From: Conexibacter sp. S30A1 | GTDB lineage: Bacteria > Actinomycetota > Thermoleophilia > Solirubrobacterales > Solirubrobacteraceae | Direction of reading: 5' to 3' | Length of the DNA: 64,000 bases | NCBI RefSeq assembly: GCF_023330665.1 | Contig: NZ_CP097127.1 | Location: 124,001-188,000, forward strand | Shown: positions 8,972 to 17,830 of the stretch, piece after piece | Layout of the letters: the number at the start of each line of letters is the position of its first letter | Position numbering within the stretch: position 1 is the first letter of the stretch | Made by a program: the position numbers and the translations under genes | The notes under the pieces: generated by a model | Seen by the model: the letters and a program-made list of their open reading frames with translations, nothing else | Databases searched by the model: none | Told to the model about the DNA's origin: nothing

Positions 8972-9073
8972 AGGCGAGGTGAACCATGGCCAGTGGTACA
9001 GCGTTGCTGCAGGGCCCCTGGACATCTGGACAAGACGGCTGTTTGCGCGGCTCGCAGGCGGTCGGCGGGCGCT

Positions 9074-9403
9074 TCAGTGCCCGCCTGGGAGGTGCGCCCT
9101 ACGACAGGCGGCCTGCAGGGCAGCGCTGAAGCTTCCGTCGATCCCGCCGCGGCTCGGCCGGCTCGCGCAGAGCGTGCGCGCCTGCGCGCCGCAGCGGTGC
9201 ATCTGCCCACCGCCGATCATCGTCGTGTAGTCGAAGCTGACGCAGCCGCGAGCGACGGTGCCGCTGCCCGAGGTGAGCGAGAAGATCGCCACCGTCACGA
9301 GTGCAGCTGCCACGAGTCCGCCCAGCCGGGCTGCCACGCGCTCGCGGCCGCGGCGCTGGCGGCGCTGCGCGACCTGCCGGAAGTGCCCGGGTGCGTAGAC
9401 CAT
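9074..9403 (-). CDS. Small single-pass membrane protein, unknown function
   Basis: A 109-residue protein that I do not recognise. A basic N-terminal stretch (residues 1-28) is followed by one hydrophobic segment at about 29-46 (LGGLVAAALVTVAIFSL). An exported-looking tail then carries several cysteines (ARGCVSFDYTT, MHRCGAQARTLC), which could form disulfides. Orientation by the positive-inside rule places the C-terminus outside. It is 24 bp downstream of the lipoprotein gene on the same strand, so the two may be co-transcribed and both act at the cell surface. The terminal 35 residues overlap no other gene. Confidence 0.55.
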   Translation of the reverse strand: MVYAPGHFRQVAQRRQRRGRERVAARLGGLVAAALVTVAIFSLTSGSGTVARGCVSFDYTTMIGGGQMHRCGAQARTLCASRPSRGGIDGSFSAALQAACRRAHLPGGH

Positions 9404-9427
9404 GGCGGGCGAGTCTAATGAGCGGGA

Positions 9428-10120
9428 TCAGAACGCGGTACCGACCCAGTCGACCCGCGCTGGCTTCGGGACCGGTCGCCCGACCGCCAACTCGATGCTC
9501 GCGTTGGCGGTGAGCGGGATCGCGGCCGGTGAGTGCCGCCAGCGGCGACCGTCGACGAAGGCGGTCACGGGACCGTGCGCCGCGGCGACACGCCGGCGTG
9601 TGAGCGGCTGGTTCCAGATCGCGAAGAGCTCGCCCAGCGTGAAGCGCCTGGGCACGGGAGACTGAGCCTCGATCAGGCCGTCGGCCGCGCGCGTGTGCAG
9701 CCAGTACATGCAGGCCCTGGCGCCGTAGAACAGCCCTTGGGGGGTCGCTTCAGGTATCTGGTCGACCAGTCCGATTCCGCCCGGGAGCGCCCGCGAGTGA
9801 CCCGCCACGTAAACCTGCAGGTGCGCGTAGGTGGTGTATGCGAGCTGCGCGAAGCGCTCGCACTGCACGCCGTCCACGATGCGCCCGAGCGCCGTGGTGG
9901 TGGACGGGGCCAGAAACGGCCCTGTCTCGATCGGCAGCCCGTTTGGGCCGACGTACGCGCGTGCAGTTGGCGTCGCGACCGTGGTGGTCGGAGTGGTGGA
10001 GGTGACCGAGAAGGTCAGCGGTTTGGCGGGCGCCGGTGGCACGGCGTCCTTTGTGGCTCCGCACCCGGCCAGGATGATGGCCGCGCTCGCAGCGAGCGCG
10101 GCCACATGCCAACCCTGCAC
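9428..10120 (-). CDS. Putative lipoprotein, unknown function
   Basis: From GTG 10120 the protein has 230 residues. It begins with a hydrophobic signal ending in the lipobox LAGC (AALAASAAIILAGCG), so Cys19 would be lipidated and the protein anchored outside the membrane. A Thr/Pro-rich linker (about residues 30-50) precedes a globular domain with two or three cysteines and the segments VDGVQCERFAQLAYTTYAHL and ARACMYWLHTRA. No family is recognised. An in-frame start at 10189 would overlap the upstream gene and lengthen the pre-signal region, so GTG 10120 is preferred. The small membrane protein gene follows. Confidence 0.65.
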   Translation of the reverse strand: MQGWHVAALAASAAIILAGCGATKDAVPPAPAKPLTFSVTSTTPTTTVATPTARAYVGPNGLPIETGPFLAPSTTTALGRIVDGVQCERFAQLAYTTYAHLQVYVAGHSRALPGGIGLVDQIPEATPQGLFYGARACMYWLHTRAADGLIEAQSPVPRRFTLGELFAIWNQPLTRRRVAAAHGPVTAFVDGRRWRHSPAAIPLTANASIELAVGRPVPKPARVDWVGTAF

Positions 10121-10166
10121 CTTGTCTAGCGCCGGATCATGGGCGCGTCGGTCCCCGCCGCGTCGG

Positions 10167-10838
10167 CTAGCGGCGCCTGCCGCCCCCACCGAAGAGGGTG
10201 AGCAGCAGCAGGAAGACGTTGAAGATGTCCAGGAAGATACCGGCTGCGATCGGTACCGCGCTCTGGTAGCGACCGCTGTGGGCCAGGCGGTTGAAGTCGA
10301 AGACCGTAAAGCCGCCGAACACCACCAGCATCAGCACGCAGTAGATCGTGTTCGAGCCTGGGATCGCCACAAACAGAGCGATCAGACCGAAGACGAAGAC
10401 GATCCCGAACGCGATCATGAGCGGCTTCAGGTACCGCGAGAGGTCACGCCTCGTGCTGTACCCGAAGGCACCCAGCGCGCCGACGAACAGCGCTGTTGAG
10501 CCGGCGGCCTGGTAGACGACATCGGGATTGGTCTTGGCGTAGTAGACGATGATCGGTGAGATCGCCATGCCCAAGAGCAGCGCCAGCCCGAACAGCAGGC
10601 CGGTGGCCAGTTGCTCGTGACCGCGTGCGGCGGCGGCCTGCAGGCCGAAGATGCACGCGAACGCGCCGATGAAGAAGATGAAGCCGCCGGTGGCGTCGTT
10701 GCGGGCGATGTAGGCGCCGAGCGCCGCGAACCCCAGCGCGAAGGCCACGAGGCCCATCACGTGTCCGAACACAGTCCGTGCCCGGTCCCCCGTGAGCGCG
10801 GCCCCCTGGCCGAAACCGAGTTGTTCGTAAGTGGGCAT
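10167..10838 (-). CDS. Bax inhibitor-1/YccA family membrane protein
   Basis: From ATG 10838, with AGGAG about 12 bases upstream, the protein has 223 residues and seven hydrophobic segments, the normal size and topology for bacterial BI-1 (YetJ/YbhL-like) proteins. These can act as pH-sensitive calcium leak channels. The late segment IFLDIFNVFLLLLTLFGGG matches the family's C-terminal IYLDIxNLFLxLLxLFG motif, which includes the conserved Asp. It ends with a Gly/Arg tail. A small co-directional gene ends 95 bp upstream. The physiological role in this organism is not evident from neighbours. Confidence 0.9.
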   Translation of the reverse strand: MPTYEQLGFGQGAALTGDRARTVFGHVMGLVAFALGFAALGAYIARNDATGGFIFFIGAFACIFGLQAAAARGHEQLATGLLFGLALLLGMAISPIIVYYAKTNPDVVYQAAGSTALFVGALGAFGYSTRRDLSRYLKPLMIAFGIVFVFGLIALFVAIPGSNTIYCVLMLVVFGGFTVFDFNRLAHSGRYQSAVPIAAGIFLDIFNVFLLLLTLFGGGGRRR

Positions 10839-10932
10839 CTCTCTAATTGCTCCTCGAAGTGTCTCTAAAAACCTGCTGGTGAGAAAGTTAGAGCATAAGG
10901 TGGCAGCACCGTCGAAGAGGAGCTTAAAGCTG

Positions 10933-11109
10933 TCAGGTCTTGGCGCGCCCGCGCAGGTTCGGGTCGCGCTCGACCGCATGGAGCAGCCCTGCCGCGATCG
11001 CCTCGGGTTCGAGGCCCAGGAAGCGTGCCAGTTCGCGCACGCGCTCCCGTTGGGCGACACGGTCGATGGGGACATGTCGGGGGCTGAGGTTGGAGGGGGT
11101 GGCTTCCAT
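10933..11109 (-). CDS. Small helical protein, unknown function
   Basis: A 58-residue protein from ATG 11109, preceded by AGGAG about 10 bases upstream. An in-frame ATG at 11127 would add six residues. The sequence VAQRERVRELARFLGLEPEA predicts helices, and the C-terminus is basic. Nearly every third codon position is G or C, which argues for genuine coding. It is not recognised as a known family. It lies upstream of the BI-1 gene on the same strand and diverges from the CoA racemase gene. It could be a small regulator, but that is only a guess. Confidence 0.5.
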   Translation of the reverse strand: MEATPSNLSPRHVPIDRVAQRERVRELARFLGLEPEAIAAGLLHAVERDPNLRGRAKT

Positions 11110-11216
11110 GGTCTCACTGCTCCTCATCGGCTTCACCTGCTCGCAAGTTAGCCTTCCATTACGACGCTCGACGGACCGTGGATGGTCAAGGCTGCAAGCA
11201 GCGTCATATTTACCCC

Positions 11217-12356
11217 GTGCACGATCAGGCAAACGTTCGCCAGGCGGACTCCGACGGTGGACGGGGCGGAGCGCTTGCCGGGGTGCGCGTGCTGGAGGTT
11301 GGCGGCATCGGGCCCAACCCCTTTGCCGGCATGATGCTCGCCGACATGGGTGCCGACGTGATCCGCCTCGACCGCGAGCCGGGAGCAGGCTTCGGTCAGG
11401 CGGGTGCCGGCGACCCGTCTCTGCGCGGGCGCCAGACGCTTGCCGCCGATCTCACCACCGCGGCTGGCGCGGCGTTAGCCAGGGCGCTGGCTCGGCGCGC
11501 CGATGTGCTGATCGAGGGCTTCAGGCCCGGCGTCATGGAGCGCTTCGGACTGGGGCCGGATGACCTGCTGGAGCTCAATCCGCGGCTTGTGTACGGGCGC
11601 ATCACCGGTTACGGGCAGTCCGGCCCACTGGCTGGACTGCCCGGGCACGACCTCAACTTCGTCGCTCTCGCCGGTCTGTTGGGAGTGTCCCAGCGCGTCG
11701 GCGAGCGGCCGATGTTCGCCGTAAACGCCGGGGCCGACTACGGCGGCGGCGCGATGTTTTTGCTGTTTGGCGTGCTCTGCGCGCTGCTCGAGGCTCGCAC
11801 CTCCGGTCGCGGCCAGGTCGTCGATGCGGCGATGGTCGACGGAGTGGCGCTGCTGACGACGATGGTCCACGCGTTGCGCGCGGCGGGTAAGTGGGACGAG
11901 CGTCCGGGTTTCAACGTGCTCGACAGTGGGGCGCACTTCTACGAGGTCTACGCCACCGCCGACGGCGGGCACCTGGCGGTCGGCGCGATCGAGCCGCGGT
12001 TCTACGCACGGCTGCTGGAGCTTCTGGAGCTGCCCGCAGACCAGTTCCCGCAGTGGCAGGCCGAGCGCTGGCCGGAGTTGAAGGAGCGCTTCGCCGCGGT
12101 GTTCGCGACACGTACCGCCAACGAGTGGGAGGCGCTGCTCGGTGCCCAGGAGGTGTGTGTGACAGTCGTGCGCGGCCCCTTCGCTGCGCCTGAGGATCCA
12201 CACCTGCGGGCGCGCGAAACGTTCGTTGAGCTGGGCGGCGTACGTCAGCCGGCGCCCGCGCCACGGCTCAGCCGCACCCCGCCGGTCGCGCGGCCGGCCG
12301 AGCATGACCCGGCTGCCGCGCTGCACCGCTGGGGGGTTGAACAGAAGGCCGATTAG
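11217..12356 (+). CDS. mcr: Alpha-methylacyl-CoA racemase (CaiB/BaiF family)
   Basis: From GTG 11217 the protein has 379 residues. It shows the family start (LAGVRVLEVGGIGPNPFAGM) and the racemase catalytic set: His144 in GHDLNFVALAG, Asp174 in NAGADYGGG and Glu259 in AVGAIEPRFY. All three sit at a constant offset of 18 from His126, Asp156 and Glu241 of the M. tuberculosis enzyme. That pattern favours racemisation of 2-methylacyl-CoA over CoA transfer. The reaction makes the (S)-form needed for beta-oxidation of branched chains. The start is uncertain, since no good Shine-Dalgarno is seen. Its stop overlaps the convergent desaturase stop by 4 bp. Confidence 0.85.
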   Translation: MHDQANVRQADSDGGRGGALAGVRVLEVGGIGPNPFAGMMLADMGADVIRLDREPGAGFGQAGAGDPSLRGRQTLAADLTTAAGAALARALARRADVLIEGFRPGVMERFGLGPDDLLELNPRLVYGRITGYGQSGPLAGLPGHDLNFVALAGLLGVSQRVGERPMFAVNAGADYGGGAMFLLFGVLCALLEARTSGRGQVVDAAMVDGVALLTTMVHALRAAGKWDERPGFNVLDSGAHFYEVYATADGGHLAVGAIEPRFYARLLELLELPADQFPQWQAERWPELKERFAAVFATRTANEWEALLGAQEVCVTVVRGPFAAPEDPHLRARETFVELGGVRQPAPAPRLSRTPPVARPAEHDPAAALHRWGVEQKAD

Positions 12357-13396
12357 GCCTCGGCACCGACCACGGTCGGGGCGACCCTGGCGCGCGCTTG
12401 GCTGCGGCGCGCCTGCGCGAAGGTCACGAGCTTGCCCGCGTCGGCGTCCCAGAGCTTGAAGCGGACGGCGCGCATGCCGTCGGCGATGCCGATGGTCGGC
12501 ACCGTCTCGAACACGGGGTGGGAGGCGTGGGCTGCGCGCAGGTGGTAGTTGGGGATCTTGGCGTTGAGGTGGTGAACGTGGTGGCAGCCGATGTCGGCGC
12601 TGAAGAACGCGAGCAGCCGTGGCAGCTTCAGGTGGGTGCTGCCGGCAAGCGCCGCCTCGGCGTAGCTCCACTCCTCGCCGCTTGCCCAGTAGGCGTCCTC
12701 GAACTGGTGCTGGACGTAGAACAGCCAGATGCCGGCCGCGCCGGCGATCAGCGCCGACGGCGCCCAGACCTCGAGGAAGCGCGCCCAGCCGAGCAGCGAG
12801 CCGAGCGCAAACACGATGCCGGCCAGCACCGCGTCGTTGAGCAGCACGCTGTTGCGCAGGCGGCTGCGCGCTCCCGGCCCGATACCTGCGACACGCGGGA
12901 GGATGATCATGGCGAAGACAGGCCCCAGGCCGAACATCACCACGGGGTTGCGGAACAGGCGATACCCCAGGCGCCCATACCAGGGCTGCGCGTGGTACTC
13001 GGCGACGGTCAGCGTGAGCACGTCGCCGACGCCACGACGGTCGAGGTCGCCCGAGGTGGCGTGGTGGATCGCGTGGCCATGGCGCCACTGCGCAAACGGC
13101 GTCAGCACAAACAGCCCGAGCACGGCGCCGACGCGTGCGTTGCCCTTGCGCGAGGGCAAAAGTGACCCGTGCGAGCAATCGTGGAAGACGACAAAAGTGC
13201 GCACCAGGAACCCTGCCGCGATGATCGCCAGCACCGCGGTGAGCAGCGGCGAGAGACCCCACGTCAGGTAGCTGGCGACCGTCAGGGCCAGATAGGGCAA
13301 GAGCGAGTTGGCGATCTGGATCACGCCGCGGCGTGTCTGCGCGCGCTCGTACGGAGCCAGCGCGTCCTTGTAGGACGCAACAGTCCTGGGTGGCAT
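12353..13396 (-). CDS. Membrane fatty acid desaturase
   Basis: A 347-residue di-iron desaturase. The three histidine boxes are HDCSH, HAIHH and HHVHH, in the order and spacing of acyl-lipid/delta-12-type desaturases (PF00487), separated by hydrophobic segments. It would insert a double bond in a membrane acyl chain. The ATG at 13396 has GGAGG about 10 bases upstream. The carboxyl end is basic. It lies 157 bp after gluQ on the same strand. That gap holds no gene and probably contains the desaturase promoter. Position specificity cannot be read from sequence. Confidence 0.92.
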   Translation of the reverse strand: MPPRTVASYKDALAPYERAQTRRGVIQIANSLLPYLALTVASYLTWGLSPLLTAVLAIIAAGFLVRTFVVFHDCSHGSLLPSRKGNARVGAVLGLFVLTPFAQWRHGHAIHHATSGDLDRRGVGDVLTLTVAEYHAQPWYGRLGYRLFRNPVVMFGLGPVFAMIILPRVAGIGPGARSRLRNSVLLNDAVLAGIVFALGSLLGWARFLEVWAPSALIAGAAGIWLFYVQHQFEDAYWASGEEWSYAEAALAGSTHLKLPRLLAFFSADIGCHHVHHLNAKIPNYHLRAAHASHPVFETVPTIGIADGMRAVRFKLWDADAGKLVTFAQARRSQARARVAPTVVGAEA

Positions 13397-13553
13397 GGTT
13401 GGTTAACCTCCGGTCCTGCGCCAGCGGCGCGCGCAACGACCCGCCGGGCCTACAGCTGCGAGAGCACGCGGTGCATCTTTGTCGTCTGGCTGCTGCCCGA
13501 CTGGGCGGGACGGTAGCAGGAAACCTCGCGACAGGACGCGCAGCGGCGAAATC

Positions 13554-14450
13554 TTAGCACAGCTTTACGCTGTGGCCGGGGATGCGATCGAGATCGAAGT
13601 TCGCCACAAGCGCTGAGGCGGATGCGACACATTCCGCGTCCTGCGCCAGGCCCAGGCTGTGGGCCAGCCAGGCCAGCGTTACGCCGGGAGGCTCGCCGCG
13701 TGACGCGAGCGTCGCGCCGCCATCCCGCTTGGCCAGGCGCTGGCCCAGCGGGCCGAGCACCAGCGGCACATGCGCGTAGCCCGGTGTAGGCAGCGCCAGC
13801 AGGCGCTGGAGCAGGATCTGGCGCGCGGTCGAGTCGGCCAGGTCAGCGCCGCGCACCACCTCGCCGATGCCCTGCGCGGCGTCGTCGACCACGACCGCGA
13901 GCTGGTAGGCGAACACTCCGTCTGAGCGCACCAGCACGAAATCATCAACGCTGCCGCGCCGCTCGCCGAGCAGCCGGTCGCGCCAGACGACATGCTCGCC
14001 CTCGGCCCGCAGCCGCAGTGCGTGGCGCTCGCCCACCTCGGCGCGGCGCCACGCCTGCGCCGGGGCCAGCGTGGCGCAGGTTCCCGGGTAGGCGCCCTCT
14101 GGCAGCTCGCCGTGCGGGGCGCTGGCGGCCTCGCGGATCTCCGCGCGGCTGCAGAAGCACGGGTACACGCGACCCTCGGCGCGCAGCCGCTCAACGGCGC
14201 GCGCGTAGAGCGCGCTGCGCTGTGACTGGCGCACCGGCGCAGCATCCCAGTCGATTCCGAGCGCGCGCAGATCGCTGATCTGGATTGCCTCGTACTCGCT
14301 GCGGGAGCGTCGCGGGTCAAGGTCCTCGAAGCGCAGCAGAAAGCGGCCGCCCTGGGAGCGCGCGGCCAGCCAGGCCACCAACGCCGTGCGCAGGCTGCCC
14401 AGGTGCAGCGGGCCGGTCGGGCTGGGGGCGAAGCGTCCGGCGCGGTTCAC
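13554..14450 (-). CDS. gluQ: Glutamyl-Q tRNA(Asp) synthetase
   Basis: A 298-residue GluRS paralog lacking the anticodon-binding domain, the normal GluQ-RS (YadB) length. GluQ-RS charges glutamate onto queuosine at the wobble base of tRNA-Asp. The adenylate motif FAPSPTGPLHLGS lies at residues 7-19. A zinc-site CFC is in YPCFCSRAE, with a later Tyr/Cys pair (YPGTC). The KMSKS-like loop is RLAKRDGG, a degenerate version in which Ala replaces the usual Ser. A full-length gltX is not in the window. It is 49 bp downstream of sdhB. Confidence 0.9.
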   Translation of the reverse strand: MNRAGRFAPSPTGPLHLGSLRTALVAWLAARSQGGRFLLRFEDLDPRRSRSEYEAIQISDLRALGIDWDAAPVRQSQRSALYARAVERLRAEGRVYPCFCSRAEIREAASAPHGELPEGAYPGTCATLAPAQAWRRAEVGERHALRLRAEGEHVVWRDRLLGERRGSVDDFVLVRSDGVFAYQLAVVVDDAAQGIGEVVRGADLADSTARQILLQRLLALPTPGYAHVPLVLGPLGQRLAKRDGGATLASRGEPPGVTLAWLAHSLGLAQDAECVASASALVANFDLDRIPGHSVKLC

Positions 14451-14499
14451 GGCCTGTCGGCGGGCTTGAGCAGCGGCGGTCCAGCGGGACCGCCGCTGC

Positions 14500-15324
14500 T
14501 CACAGTTCGGGTGTTTCGGTGCGCGGCGGCGGCTTGCGCCGGCCCTTGTTGGGTGTGCGGCCGAGCAGCTTCAGCAGCGGGTCGTGGCGCTGATCGACGA
14601 TGCGCTCCTTCATCGGGATGATCGCGTTGTCGGTGATGTGGATGCCCTCGGGGCAGACCTCGGTGCAGCACTTGGTGATGTTGCACAGGCCGATGCCACC
14701 CTCGTCGGCGATCTGATCCAGACGGTCGACCCCGTCCAGCGGGTGCATGTCGAGGCTCGCCATGCGCATCATGAAGCGCGGTCCGTAGTAGCGGTTGTGC
14801 ATCCGGTGATCACGCAGGATGTGACAGACGTCCTGGCACATGAAGCACTCGATGCACTTGCGGAACTCGCTCATGCGGTCGGTGTCGGCCTGGTCGATCA
14901 GGAATTCGCCCTTCTCGTTGATCTCGACGCCCGGCTTCAGGTTCTCGCGCGCCGTGAACGGGGTGATCTGCTTGTTGACGCGGTAATTCCAGGACACGTC
15001 GGTGACCAGGTCGCGGATCGGCGGGAAGGCGCGCATCGGCTCGACGGTGATCGGCTGATCGGCCGGCAGGTGGTCCAGGCGGGTCTTGCACATCAACCGT
15101 GGGCGGCCGTTGACCTCGGCGCTGCAGGAGCCGCACTTCGCGGCCTTACAGTTCCAGCGCACCGCCAGATCGGGAGCCTGAGAGCGCTGGATCTCGAGCA
15201 CCGCGTCGAGCACGACCATGCCGGGCTCGGTCTCGAGCTCATAGTCAACCAGCTCGCCTCCGGTCAAGTCGCCACGCCAGATCTGCAGGCGGCGCGGTCC
15301 ACCCGCCATCGCTGTCTCGCTCAT
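14500..15324 (-). CDS. sdhB: Succinate dehydrogenase iron-sulfur subunit
   Basis: A 274-residue electron-transfer subunit. The [2Fe-2S] ligands are in WNCKAAKCGSCSAEVNGR followed by MCKTRL. The [4Fe-4S] ligands are in CIECFMCQDVCH and the third-cluster ligands in CNITKCCTEVCPEG. This is the full three-cluster set expected for SdhB/FrdB. It passes electrons from the flavoprotein to the quinone site. Its start overlaps the sdhA stop (ATGA), and it is the last gene of the sdhCAB operon. The extra Cys in KCC is unusual but sits beside the canonical ligand. Confidence 0.95.
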   Translation of the reverse strand: MSETAMAGGPRRLQIWRGDLTGGELVDYELETEPGMVVLDAVLEIQRSQAPDLAVRWNCKAAKCGSCSAEVNGRPRLMCKTRLDHLPADQPITVEPMRAFPPIRDLVTDVSWNYRVNKQITPFTARENLKPGVEINEKGEFLIDQADTDRMSEFRKCIECFMCQDVCHILRDHRMHNRYYGPRFMMRMASLDMHPLDGVDRLDQIADEGGIGLCNITKCCTEVCPEGIHITDNAIIPMKERIVDQRHDPLLKLLGRTPNKGRRKPPPRTETPEL

Positions 15325-17060
15325 GATGCCTTCTCAGCCTCCTTACGGGCCTCGACCAGCTCCTGGAGCTCGTCGCGCTTGACGACCGGCGTCGGCGTCA
15401 GTGACATGTCCTGGCCGCCGCCTTCGATGATGATGTTGTGCTCGCCCCAGTAGTCGCTGTAGCCGGTGTGGTCAAGGCGGCTGTGGGCGCCACGGCTCTC
15501 CTCGCGCAGCAGCGCCCCGCGGGCGATCATGTGCGAGACGGTGAGCATGTTCTTGACCTCGCGGCAGAGCTGCAGGCCAGGGTTGTAGTCCAGCCGATCT
15601 GACGGTGCACGCAGGTTGGCGGCGCGGGCGTCGAGCTCCTCAAGCTTGCCGATCGCTTCGCTGAGGCCCTCCTTGTCGCGGAAGATGCCGACGCCGTCGC
15701 CCATGATCTTCTGCAGATCGCGGTGCACGTGGAACGGGTTCTCGTTGCCGGAGCCGTGCAGGAAGCCTTCGATCTCGGCCCGGGCCTCGGCGACCTGTTC
15801 GGCCGGCAGTGACACCGGGCCCGACGCGTTGGCCGCCTCTGCGGCACCGAGTCCCGCACGCCGGCCGAAGACCAGCAAATCGCCCAGTGAGTTGCCGCCC
15901 AGGCGGTTGGCGCCGTTCATGCCGCCGCTGCACTCACCGGTGGCAAACAGTCCCGGCACGCGCGAGGCGCCGTTGTCGGCATCGACCTTGACGCCGCCCA
16001 TGAAGTAGTGGCAGGTCGGGCCGACCTGCATCGGCTCCTTGGTGATGTCAACGCCGGCCAGCTCCAGGAACTGGTCGTACATGCTCGGCAGCTTGCGCTT
16101 GACGTAGTCGGCGTCGAGATGCGAGACGTCGAGATATGCGCCTCCGTGCGGCGTGCCGCGCCCCTCCTTGACCTCGGTGTAGATCGAGCGTGCGACCACA
16201 TCGCGGGTCGAGAGCTCCATCCGCTTGGGGTCGTAGCGCTCCATGAAGCGCTCGCCCAGGGCGTTGCGGAGGATGCCGCCCTCGCCGCGCACGGCCTCGG
16301 TGACCAGCAGGCCGGCGACCCCGGGGGGGTAGACCATGCCGGTCGGGTGAAACTGGACGAACTCCATGTCCACCAGCTGCGCCCCGGCCTCGTAGGCCAG
16401 CGCGTAACCGTCGCCTGTGCAGTCCTGCGAGTTGGAGGTGATCTTGTAGATGCGGCCGCTGCCGCCGGTCGCGAGCACAAGCGCCTTGGCGCTGAAGCTG
16501 CAGAGCTCACCGGTCTGACGGCGGTAGCCGAAGCAGCCGACCACCCGCTCGCCGTCCTTGATCAGGCGCGTGACGGTGGTCTCCATGAAGACATCCACGT
16601 CTGAGTGCACGGTCCGGTCGTGCAGCGTGCGGATCATCTCAAGGCCGGTGCGATCGCCGATATGCACCAGGCGCCTGTAGGTGTGGCCGCCAAAGGCGCG
16701 CTGCGACATCGTGCGCTGCGGCGTGCGGTCAAAGACCGCCCCCCAGTGCTCGAGCTCGCGGGCGCGGTCGGGTGCCTCCTTGGCGTGCAGTTCGGCCATG
16801 CGCCAGTTGTTCAGATACTTGCCGCCGAACATGGTGTCCTGGAAGTGTGTGGACCAGTTGTCCTTCGGGTCGACGTTGCCCAGCGAGGCGGCCAGACCGC
16901 CCTCGGCCATCACCGTGTGCGCCTTGCCGAGCAGCGACTTGCAGACCAGTCCCGTGCGGGCGCCCGCCTCCGAGGCGGCGATCGCGGCGCGCAGGCCTGA
17001 GCCACCGGAGCCCAGCACTAGCACGTCGTAGTCGTGGTGTTCGATGCGCTGTTCGCTCAT
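15321..17060 (-). CDS. sdhA: Succinate dehydrogenase flavoprotein subunit
   Basis: From ATG 17060 the protein has 579 residues. The FAD motif GSGGSGLRAAIAASEAG is near residues 17-33. KAHTVMAEGG holds the histidine to which FAD is covalently bound in SDH/QFR enzymes. The subunit oxidises succinate to fumarate. The start overlaps the anchor subunit stop (ATGA), and the stop overlaps sdhB, so the three are translationally coupled. The nearest architecture I know is mycobacterial Sdh1 (Rv0247c-Rv0249c). Confidence 0.95.
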   Translation of the reverse strand: MSEQRIEHHDYDVLVLGSGGSGLRAAIAASEAGARTGLVCKSLLGKAHTVMAEGGLAASLGNVDPKDNWSTHFQDTMFGGKYLNNWRMAELHAKEAPDRARELEHWGAVFDRTPQRTMSQRAFGGHTYRRLVHIGDRTGLEMIRTLHDRTVHSDVDVFMETTVTRLIKDGERVVGCFGYRRQTGELCSFSAKALVLATGGSGRIYKITSNSQDCTGDGYALAYEAGAQLVDMEFVQFHPTGMVYPPGVAGLLVTEAVRGEGGILRNALGERFMERYDPKRMELSTRDVVARSIYTEVKEGRGTPHGGAYLDVSHLDADYVKRKLPSMYDQFLELAGVDITKEPMQVGPTCHYFMGGVKVDADNGASRVPGLFATGECSGGMNGANRLGGNSLGDLLVFGRRAGLGAAEAANASGPVSLPAEQVAEARAEIEGFLHGSGNENPFHVHRDLQKIMGDGVGIFRDKEGLSEAIGKLEELDARAANLRAPSDRLDYNPGLQLCREVKNMLTVSHMIARGALLREESRGAHSRLDHTGYSDYWGEHNIIIEGGGQDMSLTPTPVVKRDELQELVEARKEAEKAS

Positions 17061-17830
17061 CAGAACACGTGGTGGGGGTCGCTGAACGCGCCGGAGGACA
17101 CGAGCCAGATATAGACGTCTGTGCCCCAGACGGTGAACATGCTGATCCAGGCCCACTGCATGTGGTGCCCGTTGAGGATCGAGACTTTCTTCCAGGCGCT
17201 GTGCCGGGTCTGTGCGGTGGGCGTGCAGGAGAAGCAGTTGAGCTTGCCGCCGATCAGATGGCGCCAGGAGTTGCAGCCGAACGTGAACGCCGACAGGCAG
17301 AACACGTTGATGAACATGATCGCGTTGCCGACACCGATGCCGAAGCTGCCGTGGTAGAAGAGACCGCGGATCGCGTCGTACCAGAGGAAGCCGATCACGA
17401 TCACCGCGAAGTAGAAGAACACACGGTGCATGTTGTTGAGCACCAGCGGGAACTTCGTCTCGCCCGTGTATTTACGCCGCGCCACGCCTGCGACCGCGCA
17501 GGACGGGGGCGCCAGAAAGAACGAGCGGTAGTAGGACTTGCGGTAGTAGTAACAGGTGCTGCGCAGCCCGAGCGGCGCCCAGAGCACCAGGAAGGCCCAG
17601 GGCAGGCTCGTGTGAAACTGGATGATGCCGGGCAAATCCGGCGAGAACATGGGCGACTGCAGGTGCGCGCCGCCGGCGGTGATCGCGTAGTACTTGCTGA
17701 CGATCGCGTGGATGATCGTGTAGACGCCAAACAGCGTCAGCGAGGTGACGACCAGTACCGGCTGCACCCACCAGCGGTCGCGCCGCATGGTCGCGCCGAA
17801 GCGGCGCGGGGGTGTGGCGACGGTTGTCAT
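17060..17830 (-). CDS. sdhC: Succinate dehydrogenase membrane anchor (Sdh1-type single subunit)
   Basis: A 256-residue membrane protein with about five hydrophobic segments. It has conserved histidines (IIHAIVSKYYAI, NNMHRVFFYF, LNGHHMQWAW) that could ligate haem, and a CFSC motif. It is the only anchor in the operon, as in actinobacterial Sdh1, so it replaces separate SdhC and SdhD. It binds the SdhAB dimer and carries the quinone site. The first gene of the operon, it is unusual in having no Shine-Dalgarno: its leader instead has two CCUCC-like stretches. An in-frame ATG at residue 15 also lacks one. Confidence 0.85.
   Translation of the reverse strand: MTTVATPPRRFGATMRRDRWWVQPVLVVTSLTLFGVYTIIHAIVSKYYAITAGGAHLQSPMFSPDLPGIIQFHTSLPWAFLVLWAPLGLRSTCYYYRKSYYRSFFLAPPSCAVAGVARRKYTGETKFPLVLNNMHRVFFYFAVIVIGFLWYDAIRGLFYHGSFGIGVGNAIMFINVFCLSAFTFGCNSWRHLIGGKLNCFSCTPTAQTRHSAWKKVSILNGHHMQWAWISMFTVWGTDVYIWLVSSGAFSDPHHVF

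Noticed and set aside
11475..13436. A 653-codon antisense frame over mcr and in a wrong frame over the desaturase
   Set aside because: It conflicts with two genes that carry complete catalytic motifs. The product is Arg/Ala-rich and featureless.
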